Assembly: GCA_016219375.1 (NCBI GenBank)
Contig: JACRNC010000015.1
Coordinates: forward strand, 248,001-312,000
Source of the DNA: Burkholderiales bacterium
GTDB lineage: Bacteria; Pseudomonadota; Gammaproteobacteria; Burkholderiales; Burkholderiaceae_C
Length of the DNA stretch: 64,000 nucleotides
Reading direction: 5' to 3'
The position numbers and the translations under genes were made by a program. This document shows positions 50,785 to 59,755 of this stretch, in pieces (position 1 is the stretch's first letter; each line of letters begins with the position of its first letter). The notes beneath the pieces were generated by a model that saw only the letters and a list, made by a program, of their open reading frames with translations, ran no database searches and was not told where the DNA came from.

Positions 50785-51276
50785 ATGCACAGCCTGGACC
50801 TTGCCGAGATCTTCCGCTTCAGCCTGCACCCCGCCGAGCTCGTCATCCGCGGCACGGCGATGTACTGGTTCCTCTTCTGCATCTTCCGCTTCGCGCTGCG
50901 GCGCGACGTGGGCTCCATCGGCATCGCCGACGTGCTGCTCATCGTGCTGATTGCCGATGCGTCGCAGAACGCGATGGCGGGCGAATACCGCTCGGTGGCC
51001 GACGGCGCGGTGCTGGTGGCCACGCTGGTGGGCTGGAACGTGCTGATGGACTGGGCGGCCTTCCGCTTCGACGCGCTGGCCCGGGTGATGGAGGTGCCGC
51101 CGCTGCTGCTGATCCACCGCGGGCGCATCGTGCACCGCAACTTGCGGCGCGAGTTCCTGAAGGTGGAAGAGCTGCAGGCCGAGCTGCGCAAGCAGGGCGT
51201 GGACGACATCAGCCGCGTGCGCGCCGCCTACATGGAAAGCGACGGGCACATCAGCGTGCTCAAGTTCGACGGGTGA
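50785..51276 (+). CDS. DUF421 (YetF-like) membrane protein
   Basis: 'LVIRGTAMYWFLFCIFRFALRRDVGSIGIADVLLIVLIADASQNAM', 'IVHRNLRREFLKVEELQAELRKQGV'. Confidence 0.88.
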   Translation: MHSLDLAEIFRFSLHPAELVIRGTAMYWFLFCIFRFALRRDVGSIGIADVLLIVLIADASQNAMAGEYRSVADGAVLVATLVGWNVLMDWAAFRFDALARVMEVPPLLLIHRGRIVHRNLRREFLKVEELQAELRKQGVDDISRVRAAYMESDGHISVLKFDG

Positions 51277-52288
51277 GGCGCCGCAGGCGGCCGTGCCCGG
51301 CCAGGGCAGCCAGGCCGGCCAGCAGCATCGCGGCCGGGGCGGGCTCCGGGATCGGCGCCAGGCCTTGCGGGCCGAGCTGTGCGCCCGACTCGGCCACCAC
51401 GCTGAAGCCGTCCACCAGGCCCGCGGCGGTGCCGGCGCGGATGCCGTCCAGGCGAGCGGTGTCCAGGAAGCCTGCTGCCACCGTCGCTCCGTTGCAGCAG
51501 GGATAGACGCTGGTGAGCAGGGCGACCTCCACCTGGAAGGGCACGCCCCACTGGAAGCCGAAGCCCGCGGTGCTGCGTACCGAGGCGGAGCCGCTGAGGC
51601 TGCCCGGGGCCAGGACGAAGCCGCCGGGCAGCCCGCTGCTGCCGCCGCGCACGAAGGGCAGGTTGTCGTTGATCACCGTGCCCAGGAAGGCATACCAGGG
51701 CCCGGACGAGCCGCCGCCCACGCGGATACCCAGGGCAATGTCGCCCTGCTGGCTGTAGGGCGGGTTGGGCAGGCTGGTGAGCGCGCCTTCGATCAGGAAG
51801 CTGAAGTCGATGACCCCGGCGGTGCCCGTGGCGATGCCCGGGGCGCTGAGCGTGAGCGTGTCGGCAAAGCGGGCGAAGGCGGCGGACTGGTGATAGGTGA
51901 AGGGCGAGGTGGCGCCGGTCATCGTGCCGTCTGCCTGCACGCCCAGGCTCCAGTAGCCGGCACGCGCGCGGGCGCTGCCGCCGTAGCTGCCGCCGCTGAC
52001 CGCGCCGCCGCCGGTCTGCGCTGCCACCAGCGGGCCGGATAGCGCGCTGCGGTTGTCGATGCCACCGCCCAGGCTGCAGCCGGCAAAGCCTTCGGTGGGC
52101 AGCGTGAGGCCGGCGAACCAGCCGTTGCCGATGGTCGGCCCGCTGGTGGCGCAGGCGAAGGGGCCGCCGCTGCCCTGGGCGATGCCGGCCACCACGCCGG
52201 CATAGGCCTGCAGTTCACGGCCGTGGGCGGCCTGCCCGATCGCGCCGGCAGCCAGCGCGGCCAACGTGAGCTTGATTGCCTGCTGCAT
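51260..52288 (-). CDS. PEP-CTERM-type exported protein
   Basis: Signal peptide and C-term 'PIPEPAPAAMLLAGLAALAGHGRLRRLTRRT'; start placed at MQQAIK (52288). Confidence 0.8.
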   Translation of the reverse strand: MQQAIKLTLAALAAGAIGQAAHGRELQAYAGVVAGIAQGSGGPFACATSGPTIGNGWFAGLTLPTEGFAGCSLGGGIDNRSALSGPLVAAQTGGGAVSGGSYGGSARARAGYWSLGVQADGTMTGATSPFTYHQSAAFARFADTLTLSAPGIATGTAGVIDFSFLIEGALTSLPNPPYSQQGDIALGIRVGGGSSGPWYAFLGTVINDNLPFVRGGSSGLPGGFVLAPGSLSGSASVRSTAGFGFQWGVPFQVEVALLTSVYPCCNGATVAAGFLDTARLDGIRAGTAAGLVDGFSVVAESGAQLGPQGLAPIPEPAPAAMLLAGLAALAGHGRLRRLTRRT

Positions 52289-52608
52289 CGTGTCTCTCCC
52301 GGGCCTGGAACCCTGGCCCTGTCGCCGGGCGTGGCCTGCGGCCATTACCCCGTTCCATCCACTTGGCGCACTTTGGGCTGAGGCCTTGAGCGGGTCCATC
52401 CTGAAAACTAGGTGCATTGGCGGCGACCGCCCGCACCCGGCCTGCCGATTGCCAGGGCGCAAGCCCTGCCGCGCAAGGAGGGGCCCCCGCGGCCGGGGCA
52501 GGCGGGGCGAGACACGTGTGCCGCAGGGCGGTGCATGGCCGCAGGCCGCAGCCCACCGGCGGCAGCAGGCGCGCCCGCACGATGCGCCGCAGGCCGCAGG
52601 GAGCCCGC

Positions 52609-53306
52609 ATGCCGCCACCACCCGACACCGCCGCCGGCCCGCCGGGGCGCTACACCGATCGCCGGGACGCCGGCCGTCGTCTGGCCCGGGCGCTGGGCCA
52701 TCTGGCCGGCGAGCAGCCGCTGGTGCTGGCTCTGCCGCGTGGCGGCGTGCCGGTGGCCCACGAGGTGGCCTGTGCGCTGCATGCGCCGCTGGACGTGGTC
52801 TTCGTGCGCAAGCTGGCCGCGCCCGGCTCGCCGGAGCTGGGGCTGGGCGCCATCGCCGATGGGGCCGACCCGCAGCTGGTGTTCAACGACGACATCGTGC
52901 GGGCGCTGCGGCCGTCTGCGGCCTACATCGAGGCCGAGCGCGCCCGGCAGCTGGCGCTGATCGAGCAGCGCAAGCGCCGCTGGCGGCTGACGCGGCCGGC
53001 CGAGCCGGTGCGCGGGCGGCTGGTGATCCTGTGGACGACGGCGTGGCCACGGGCGGCACGGCGCGGGCGGCGCTGCAGGCCCTGGCGCGCAACGGCGCCC
53101 GCCGCGTGATGCTGGCGGTGCCGGTGGCGCCGGCCGATGCCCGGGCGCGGCTGGGGCTGGCGCCCGAGAACTTCGTCTGCCCGCTGCAGGTGCGCCACCT
53201 GGGGGCGGTGGGCGAGCACTACGACGACTTCACGCAGACGACGGACGAGGAGGTGGTGGCGCTGCTGCAGGCGGCGCAGCAGCGACAGGGCGGCGACGCG
53301 GGGTGA
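52609..53306 (+). pseudogene. Phosphoribosyltransferase-domain protein with a -1 nt frameshift at the PRPP-binding loop
   Basis: Frame A ...'EPVRGRLVIL' is followed only in another frame by 'VDDGVATGGTARAALQALARNGARRVMLAVPVAP...'. Confidence 0.85.
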
Positions 53307-53370
53307 GCGGGCGAGGTGAGCGGGCGAGGTGAGCGGCCGGGGTGAGCGGCCGGGCGGCCGGGGTGAGCAG
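53301..53370. repeat. Tandem 11-13-bp units (ggtgagcgg[g/c]cg[a/g], about 5 copies)
   Basis: Read directly between the PRTase and DUF4142 genes. Confidence 0.9.
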
Positions 53371-53390
53371 GCCGCGGCTGCCGCCCCGCG

Positions 53391-54323
53391 TCAGTGCCCC
53401 GCCGCGCCTGAGAGCCGGCGCGCCGTGGCCAGGTGCTGGCGCAGCGTGGGCAGCGTGGCCGTGGCGAAGGCCTTGACGTCGGCATCCTTGGCCTCGCGCG
53501 CGGCGTGCTCGAAGGCGGCGATGTCGCGCTGGTGGGCGTCGATGCCGACCTGGGCCAGGAAGAGGCGGTCGAAGTCCGCGCCGCTGGCCTGGCCGAGCTT
53601 GGTGAGCGTTTCGCGCTGAGCGGCAGACACGGTGGTGGGCAGTGTCACGCCCTTGGCCGCGGCCAGGTCGCGCAGGCGCTGGGCGGCATCAGTGTGGTCG
53701 GACGAGAGCGTGGCTCCCAGCGCCTTGACGCCGGTGTGCTGCGCGCGCTCGCTGGCCAGGCGGCCGGCCTCCACCTCGAACAGCCCGCCCTCTGCGGCGT
53801 GAGCCAGGAAGTTGCGATCGGCGATGGCCAGCGATGCCGCCCCCGTTGCGCTGCCGGCCGCGCCGGGCTGTGCACCGGCGGCCGTGGCGGGCAGGCGGTC
53901 CAGCGCGTCGCCGCTGGGGTTGGCAGAGTTGCTGCCGCTGTTCAAGGCCACGCCGTTGCCGTTGGTGGTGATGCCGCCGGCTGTCCGGCTGCTGCCCACC
54001 AGGCCGGCGCCACCCGGGCCAGCGGACCCGGACAGCGCCGGATCATTGGCGACGCTGCCGGAGGCCGTGCGGTTGGCCGCGGAGGAATCGCCGGCGCCCA
54101 TGCCGGTGGCGGTGTCGCGCCCTGCGTCAGCCACGGCCAGCCCGCCAGGGTTGCCGGTGGAGGTGACGCCCGTGCCGTCGGTGCCCGCGCCCATCGCCAC
54201 GGCGCCGTCTTCCTTGGGGTCGTTGGTGGCCATCTTGGGATTGCGGTCGCAGGCAGCCAGCAGGCAGGTGGCGGCGACGACGGCCGCCAGCACGGCGGAT
54301 CGGGTGTGGAGCGCAGCAGTCAT
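53391..54323 (-). CDS. DUF4142-domain lipoprotein
   Basis: 'LLAACDRN' lipobox; 'FLAHAAEGGLFEVEAGRLASERAQHTGVKALGATLSSDHTDAAQRLRDLAAAKGVTLP'. Confidence 0.9.
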   Translation of the reverse strand: MTAALHTRSAVLAAVVAATCLLAACDRNPKMATNDPKEDGAVAMGAGTDGTGVTSTGNPGGLAVADAGRDTATGMGAGDSSAANRTASGSVANDPALSGSAGPGGAGLVGSSRTAGGITTNGNGVALNSGSNSANPSGDALDRLPATAAGAQPGAAGSATGAASLAIADRNFLAHAAEGGLFEVEAGRLASERAQHTGVKALGATLSSDHTDAAQRLRDLAAAKGVTLPTTVSAAQRETLTKLGQASGADFDRLFLAQVGIDAHQRDIAAFEHAAREAKDADVKAFATATLPTLRQHLATARRLSGAAGH

Positions 54324-54432
54324 GGCGGATGTCCTCAATCGGTGTGCGGGGCGGTGGGGCGGCGACCGTCGGCATGCGCGTGGCAGGCGGGCGGGCGCCT
54401 CCGCGCCCCGGGCGACGGGCTGGTGATGCGCA

Positions 54433-54939
54433 TCAATGCGGCAGGCTGTTGCGCAGCGCCTTGACCTCGTCGTGGTTGCGCCGGGCGCCTTCGGCCTGGC
54501 GCTCGATCAGGGCGCGGATGTCGGGCGGCAGCTCGCCGGCCAGCGTTTCGCGGTAGGCCTTCAGGGCCACGTCCTCGCCACGCTCGCATTCATCCAGCAC
54601 CGCGCGGTCGGTCAGCGTGCTCAGCGTGCTGCGCACGGCGACCCAGCCGCGGTGCATGGCGCCGGCCACGCTGCCGTCGGTGTCGGGCTTGCCGCCCAGG
54701 TCCAGCACGCAGCTCTGCAGCTCTTCGGCCGCGCGGCGGCAGCCTTCGGCGCGCGTGGCCAGCATGGACTTGAGCTGCGGTGACCGGGCCTGCTCGGCAC
54801 AGGCTTTGAAGCCGTATTCGCCGTCCTTGCAGGTCTCGATCAGGTGGTTGAGCTGCTTGACCACCTTGTCGGCGTCATAGCCGGGCGGCAGCACGGAGGA
54901 CGGGGTGGTGTAGCTGGTTCCGGAGTAGGGGGTATGCAT
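54433..54939 (-). CDS. PA2169/DUF2383-like four-helix-bundle protein
   Basis: 'VVKQLNHLIETCKDGEYGFKACAEQARSPQLKSMLATRAEGCRRAAEELQ'. Confidence 0.88.
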   Translation of the reverse strand: MHTPYSGTSYTTPSSVLPPGYDADKVVKQLNHLIETCKDGEYGFKACAEQARSPQLKSMLATRAEGCRRAAEELQSCVLDLGGKPDTDGSVAGAMHRGWVAVRSTLSTLTDRAVLDECERGEDVALKAYRETLAGELPPDIRALIERQAEGARRNHDEVKALRNSLPH

Positions 54940-54950
54940 GGCGGTCTCCA

Positions 54951-54999
54951 AGGGGCAGGGGGTGGACGAGGGGCAGGGGGTGGACGAGGGGCAGCGGCA
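54951..54999. repeat. 18-bp tandem repeat (ggggcagggggtggacga, 2.5 copies) upstream of the four-helix-bundle gene
   Basis: Read directly. Confidence 0.9.
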
Positions 55000-55181
55000 G
55001 GCGACGTGCCCGGCAGGGGTGGCGCGGGCAGGAACAGGAGCAGGGCGGCCGGAAGGCTCCGCGACAGGCATGCGGCACATCGCTTGCCCTTTGCAGCCCG
55101 TGCCGGCGCCGCGTTTGCGGCACCGCATGCCAGTACATGGACATCCATCCGCCCCAGATCCATCACGACACAGGAGCCGCA

Positions 55182-56387
55182 ATGAAACCCACCCCTTGCT
55201 CGACCCCGTCCGGCCGCCTGCCGCTGGCCGCCGTGGCGCTTGCCGCGCTGGCGCTGAGCGTGCCGGCCGCCTGGGCCCAGAGCACCGCCACCGGCACCTC
55301 GGGCAGCTCGCGCGTGGCGCCCAATCCCAAGGACCCCGCTGCCAGCAGCTACAACAGCGGCGGCTCGGGCGACTCGTCGGTGGTCACGCCCTATGGCGCG
55401 CACCCCTCGGGCAGCCTCAGCGGCTCGCAGACCGGCGCGGCCGGGCGCTCGGCCTACGGCACCAGCTCCAACGTGCCGGCGGGCACCTCGCCCGACAGCA
55501 TGAGCAACTCGATGAGCGGCACGACCTCCGGCGTGTCCACCACCGGCATGGGCACCGGCAACGCCGTGCCGCCCAGCACCGGCGCGGCTGGCACCACCGG
55601 TGCCGCATCAGACGGCAGCACGTCCGGCGCGGCCTCGGGCAGCAGCTCCTCGCTCAGCAGCACCAGCTCGCAATCCGGCTCGGGCCTGAGCACGCCTGCT
55701 GCCGCCGGCGTGGACACCACCGGCAGCAGCAGCTATGACCCGGCCACCAGCGGCTCGGGCAGCTCCGGCAGCAGCGGCGGCATGAGCAGCAGCATGGGCA
55801 GCGGCTCGTCGTCCGACATGGCCCTGCCCAGCGAGCCCACGGGCGCCGGCCCGTCCGGCAGCAGCCGCTTCGACTCGCGGCGCCAGTCGTGGATCCCGTA
55901 CACCAGCAACGGCTACGTCAGCATCGCCTATGGCGGCGCCGACTTCGGCGACCTGCGCTGCGCCACCGGCTTCAACTGCGACAACCCCGACTGGGCGGTC
56001 AAGATCAACACCGGCGGCATGCTCAACGAGTGGGTCGGCATCGAGCTGGGCTACATCCACACCGGCAATGCCGACTTCAACGGCGGCGATGCCCGCGTCC
56101 GCGGCGTCAACCTGTCGCTGACCGGCTTCCTGCCGCTGAACTACGGCTTCAGCCTGATGGGCAAGGTGGGCGGCACCTATGGCTGGACCAAGCTCTCCGG
56201 CACGGCCGCCGGCACGCCGCGTGGCAGCGAAGAGGGCTTCGGCGTGGCCTACGGCGCCGGCCTGAGCTTCGACTTCAACCCCAACTGGAGCCTGACGCTG
56301 GAGTGGGAGCGGCACCGCATGAAGTTCGCCGGTGACGACACCCGCGACGTGGACCTGGCCACGCTGGGCGTGCGCTATCGCTTCTGA
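55182..56387 (+). CDS. Outer-membrane beta-barrel protein with a long Ser/Gly/Thr-rich N-terminal domain
   Basis: Signal peptide, about 200-aa low-complexity region, then 'NGYVSIAYGGADFGDL...WVGIELGYIHTG...LATLGVRYRF*' (terminal Phe). Confidence 0.85.
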   Translation: MKPTPCSTPSGRLPLAAVALAALALSVPAAWAQSTATGTSGSSRVAPNPKDPAASSYNSGGSGDSSVVTPYGAHPSGSLSGSQTGAAGRSAYGTSSNVPAGTSPDSMSNSMSGTTSGVSTTGMGTGNAVPPSTGAAGTTGAASDGSTSGAASGSSSSLSSTSSQSGSGLSTPAAAGVDTTGSSSYDPATSGSGSSGSSGGMSSSMGSGSSSDMALPSEPTGAGPSGSSRFDSRRQSWIPYTSNGYVSIAYGGADFGDLRCATGFNCDNPDWAVKINTGGMLNEWVGIELGYIHTGNADFNGGDARVRGVNLSLTGFLPLNYGFSLMGKVGGTYGWTKLSGTAAGTPRGSEEGFGVAYGAGLSFDFNPNWSLTLEWERHRMKFAGDDTRDVDLATLGVRYRF

Positions 56388-56413
56388 CCCAGGCGCCCAG
56401 CGCTGCCCGCACC

Positions 56414-57565
56414 GTGGGCGCATTCGATCGAGCCGTGGCGCGGGCAGCGCCTGACCCGCCCGCCGCTGCCGCCCCGGCAGCGGCACCTGTCGTCCCACCC
56501 GGGCCTTGCCCGGTGGAGGGCCTGCGCTGGTCCAGCGACGAGCAGCCGGGCATCCGCCGCATCCGCCAGGGCCAGCGCTTCCGCTATGTCGGCCCGGATG
56601 GCGCGGCGATCCGTGATGAGCCGACGCTGCAGCGCATCCGCAAGCTGGCCATCCCGCCCGCCTATGAAGACGTGTGGATCTGCCCGCGCGCCAACGGCCA
56701 CATCCAGGCCACCGGGCGCGATGCCCGCGGCCGCAAGCAGTACCGCTACCACCCCGAGTGGCGCATCGCCCGCGATGCCGACAAGTTCGTGCGCATGGCC
56801 GCCTTCGGCGCCGCGCTGCCGCGCATACGCAAGCGCGTGGCGCTGGACCTGAAAGCCGGCGACACCCCGCGCCCGCCCGCGCAGGCCGTGCTGGCCACCA
56901 TCGTCAAGCTGCTGGACGAGACCTGGATGCGCATCGGCAACGAGAGCTATGCGCGCGAGAACGGCTCCTTCGGCCTGACCACGCTGCGCAACCGCCACGC
57001 CACGGTCAAACCCGGCCGCATCGAGCTGCGCTTTCGCGGCAAGCACGGCGTGCAGCACAGCGTGGGCCTGGACGACCCGCGCGTGGCGCGCATCGTGCGC
57101 CGCTGCCAGAACCTGCCGGGGCAGGAGCTGTTCGAGTACGTGGACGACGACGGCAGCATCAAGTCGATCGACTCCGCCGACGTCAATGCCTACCTGCGCG
57201 AGGCGTCCGGCGAGGACTTCACCGCCAAGGACTTCCGCACCTGGCATGCCACCGCCTACGCGCTGCAGCTGATGTGCGCCGCCCACCCCGAGCAGCCGCT
57301 CAAATCCACCGAGCTGCTCAAGCAGGTCGCCCAGCGGCTGGGCAACACGCCGGCGGTGTGCAAGAAGAGCTATGTGCACCCGGAACTGCTGAGCTGCCAG
57401 GAGCTGGGTCGGCTCACGGCCGCCAGGCTGCCGCGCGTGGCCGGGCTCAAGGAGCATGAGCGGCGGCTGCTGGCTTATCTGCGCAGCGGGGAGCGGGCGG
57501 CAAGAAAGGTGGCGAAGGGGGTGGCGAAAGGGGTAGCGAAGAAGGCAGCCAGGGTCGATCAATAG
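56414..57565 (+). CDS. DNA topoisomerase IB
   Basis: GTG start; 'IPPAYEDVWICPRANGHIQATGRDARGRKQYRYHPEWR', 'GKHGVQHSVGLDD', 'LGNTPAVCKKSYVHPEL'. Confidence 0.94.
   Translation: MGAFDRAVARAAPDPPAAAAPAAAPVVPPGPCPVEGLRWSSDEQPGIRRIRQGQRFRYVGPDGAAIRDEPTLQRIRKLAIPPAYEDVWICPRANGHIQATGRDARGRKQYRYHPEWRIARDADKFVRMAAFGAALPRIRKRVALDLKAGDTPRPPAQAVLATIVKLLDETWMRIGNESYARENGSFGLTTLRNRHATVKPGRIELRFRGKHGVQHSVGLDDPRVARIVRRCQNLPGQELFEYVDDDGSIKSIDSADVNAYLREASGEDFTAKDFRTWHATAYALQLMCAAHPEQPLKSTELLKQVAQRLGNTPAVCKKSYVHPELLSCQELGRLTAARLPRVAGLKEHERRLLAYLRSGERAARKVAKGVAKGVAKKAARVDQ
57509..57544. repeat. 12-bp tandem repeat (gtggcgaagggg x3) encoding a basic VAKG tail of TopIB
   Basis: Read directly. Confidence 0.9.
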
Positions 57566-57600
57566 ACTGGTTCGACAGGCTTGGGGCCCGGCGTGATCTG

Positions 57601-57822
57601 CTACGGCTCTTGCGCAGCTCCATACGTCGCTGGCGGCTCCTGGACCGTTGAGGGCCGCAGCTCGTGAGGCGACAGCTGCTCTACCTTGCCCCCCTGGCTG
57701 ACCACGACGAGCGTGCCCGTGTCCTCTGCGAGCTTGCGGGCACGCTGCGCCGCCCGTTGCATGGCCTGCAGGGACAGGCGCAGGTCCCGATCACGGGCGC
57801 TGCCAATCGGCTTGTCGTTCAT
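57601..57822 (-). CDS. Small hypothetical protein coupled to the zeta-like gene (candidate antitoxin/partner)
   Basis: 73 aa [52 protein letters not shown]...; 4-bp ATGA overlap with the upstream ORF. Confidence 0.7.
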   Translation of the reverse strand: MNDKPIGSARDRDLRLSLQAMQRAAQRARKLAEDTGTLVVVSQGGKVEQLSPHELRPSTVQEPPATYGAAQEP

Positions 57823-58394
57823 GGTTCTTCGCTCCAGTCGATCAGTGCGGGGGCAGGGCCGGAGTTGTCATACAGCGCCCAGGCGTCTACCAGGGGTGCA
57901 TAAAGCTCGCGGAAGTTACGCAGCCCCGCCGTAAAGCGGCGGCGTATGGTGTCCGGTGGGATGTCGTGCCCGCCCTGGCGCACGCGCTGAGCCACCCGCG
58001 CGATTGCGGTCTGCGGCGTATCCAGCCTGAGGAAGATGAGCTTGACCCGATAGCCCGCGGCCCGCCACTGTCCGATGTGCGACGCATAGCCCCGCCCGGC
58101 CAGCGTGGTTTCGAACGCAAAGCTGTTGCGGGCGCTGAAGTGGCGCGCAAGCTCGTCCAGCATGAGCCGGCCGGCTCGGATGGCGGCCGTCTCGGGGGCA
58201 AAAGGGGCCAAGCCCGCGGCAATCAAGTCTGCGTTGACGAAGACGGGGCAGCCCGCTTCGTGAGGCAGGAACTCTCGGGCGAAGGTCGTTTTCCCCGCAC
58301 CGTTCGGCCCGGCAATGATGATCACCCGCGGCGCCTCCAGGTTGTCCGCGGCATCGGGACCGGTGGGAGCGGCGGCAGCGTCGTGCGGATCCAT
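57819..58394 (-). CDS. Zeta-toxin-like P-loop kinase
   Basis: '[21 protein letters not shown]', '[14 protein letters not shown]', '[34 protein letters not shown]'. Confidence 0.88.
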   Translation of the reverse strand: MDPHDAAAAPTGPDAADNLEAPRVIIIAGPNGAGKTTFAREFLPHEAGCPVFVNADLIAAGLAPFAPETAAIRAGRLMLDELARHFSARNSFAFETTLAGRGYASHIGQWRAAGYRVKLIFLRLDTPQTAIARVAQRVRQGGHDIPPDTIRRRFTAGLRNFRELYAPLVDAWALYDNSGPAPALIDWSEEP

Positions 58395-58471
58395 CCGCAG
58401 GACTCTACCGCCGCCATGCCACCGGTACGCCCCTTGCCCTGCCGGTGCATCCCCCTACGCAGAGGCAGGTC

Positions 58472-59515
58472 ATGAGAGATCTCGAACGCAAGTCCGTCCT
58501 CGTCACCGGTGGGGCCGGCTTCCTCGGCTCGCACCTGTGCGAGCGGCTGCTGGAGCAGGGCCACGAGGTGATCTGCGTGGACAACTTCTTCACCGGCACG
58601 CGGCGCAACATCGAGCACCTGCTGGACCATCCGCGCTTCGAGCTGATGCGGCATGACGTCACCTTCCCGCTCTATGTGGAGGTGGACGAGATCTACAACT
58701 TCGCCTGCCCGGCCTCGCCCGTGCACTACCAGCACGACCCGGTGCAGACCACCAAGACCAGCGTGCACGGCGCGATCAACATGCTGGGCCTGGCCAAGCG
58801 GGTGAAGGCGAAGATCCTGCAGGCCTCCACCAGCGAGGTCTATGGCGACCCCAAGGTGCATCCGCAGCGCGAGGAGTACTGGGGCCATGTCAATCCGACG
58901 GGTTCCCGTGCCTGCTATGACGAGGGCAAGCGCTGCGCGGAAACACTCTTCTTCGACTACCACCGCCAGCACAAGCTGCGCATCAAGGTCATGCGCATCT
59001 TCAATACCTACGGCCCGGGCATGCACCCCAACGACGGCCGCGTGGTGTCCAACTTCATCGTGCAGGCGCTCAAGGGCGAGCCCATCACCGTCTTCGGCGA
59101 CGGCTCGCAGACGCGGTCCTTCTGCTACCGCGACGACCTGATCGACGGCTGCCTGCGCCTGATGGCCACCGGCGACGACGTGACCGGCCCGATCAACATC
59201 GGCAACCCCGGCGAGTTCACCGTGCGCGAGCTGGCCGAGAAGGTGGTGGAGCTGACCGGCTCGTCGTCGGAGATCGTCTACCACCCGCTGCCGGCAGACG
59301 ACCCGATGCAGCGCTGCCCGGACATCGCCAAGGCGCGCGAGCTGCTGGGCTGGCAGCCGACGATCGCCCTGGAGGAAGGGCTGCGGCGCACGATCGCCTA
59401 CTTCGATGCGCTGCTGAGCGGCGGCGACTTCCAGGCCGCGCGCGGGCTCACGGCCATTCCGCCGGCGGTGCTTCAGGCGCAGTCACCGCGGCCGGGGGCG
59501 AACTGGCCGATGTGA
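58472..59515 (+). CDS. UDP-glucuronate decarboxylase (UDP-xylose synthase)-like NAD-dependent epimerase
   Basis: '[45 protein letters not shown]', '[26 protein letters not shown]'. Confidence 0.92.
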   Translation: MRDLERKSVLVTGGAGFLGSHLCERLLEQGHEVICVDNFFTGTRRNIEHLLDHPRFELMRHDVTFPLYVEVDEIYNFACPASPVHYQHDPVQTTKTSVHGAINMLGLAKRVKAKILQASTSEVYGDPKVHPQREEYWGHVNPTGSRACYDEGKRCAETLFFDYHRQHKLRIKVMRIFNTYGPGMHPNDGRVVSNFIVQALKGEPITVFGDGSQTRSFCYRDDLIDGCLRLMATGDDVTGPINIGNPGEFTVRELAEKVVELTGSSSEIVYHPLPADDPMQRCPDIAKARELLGWQPTIALEEGLRRTIAYFDALLSGGDFQAARGLTAIPPAVLQAQSPRPGANWPM

Positions 59516-59755
59516 GGCGGCGCGGGGCGATCGCGCCGCCCCGGCGTGATCGCCCTGGATCGATACGGAGCAGGGGTGCCGGCGGTGGGCCCGGGCGCTG
59601 CGTCTGGTGTGCCTGATGCCGCCCTATCGACGCGGCGGCGGCCTGCATGGCCTGGGTGCCTTGCGTCGGGCGCCTGACACGGTGGCAGATGGCGGCAGAA
59701 GGCGCGGCAAATGGCAGCAGGCCCCCTGCGGGCCCCCCATCCGCCACCGTAGGCC

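Noticed and set aside
53025-53045. Programmed ribosomal frameshift in the phosphoribosyltransferase
   Set aside because: No slippery heptamer or obvious downstream stimulatory structure; loss of one G in a conserved motif is the simpler explanation.
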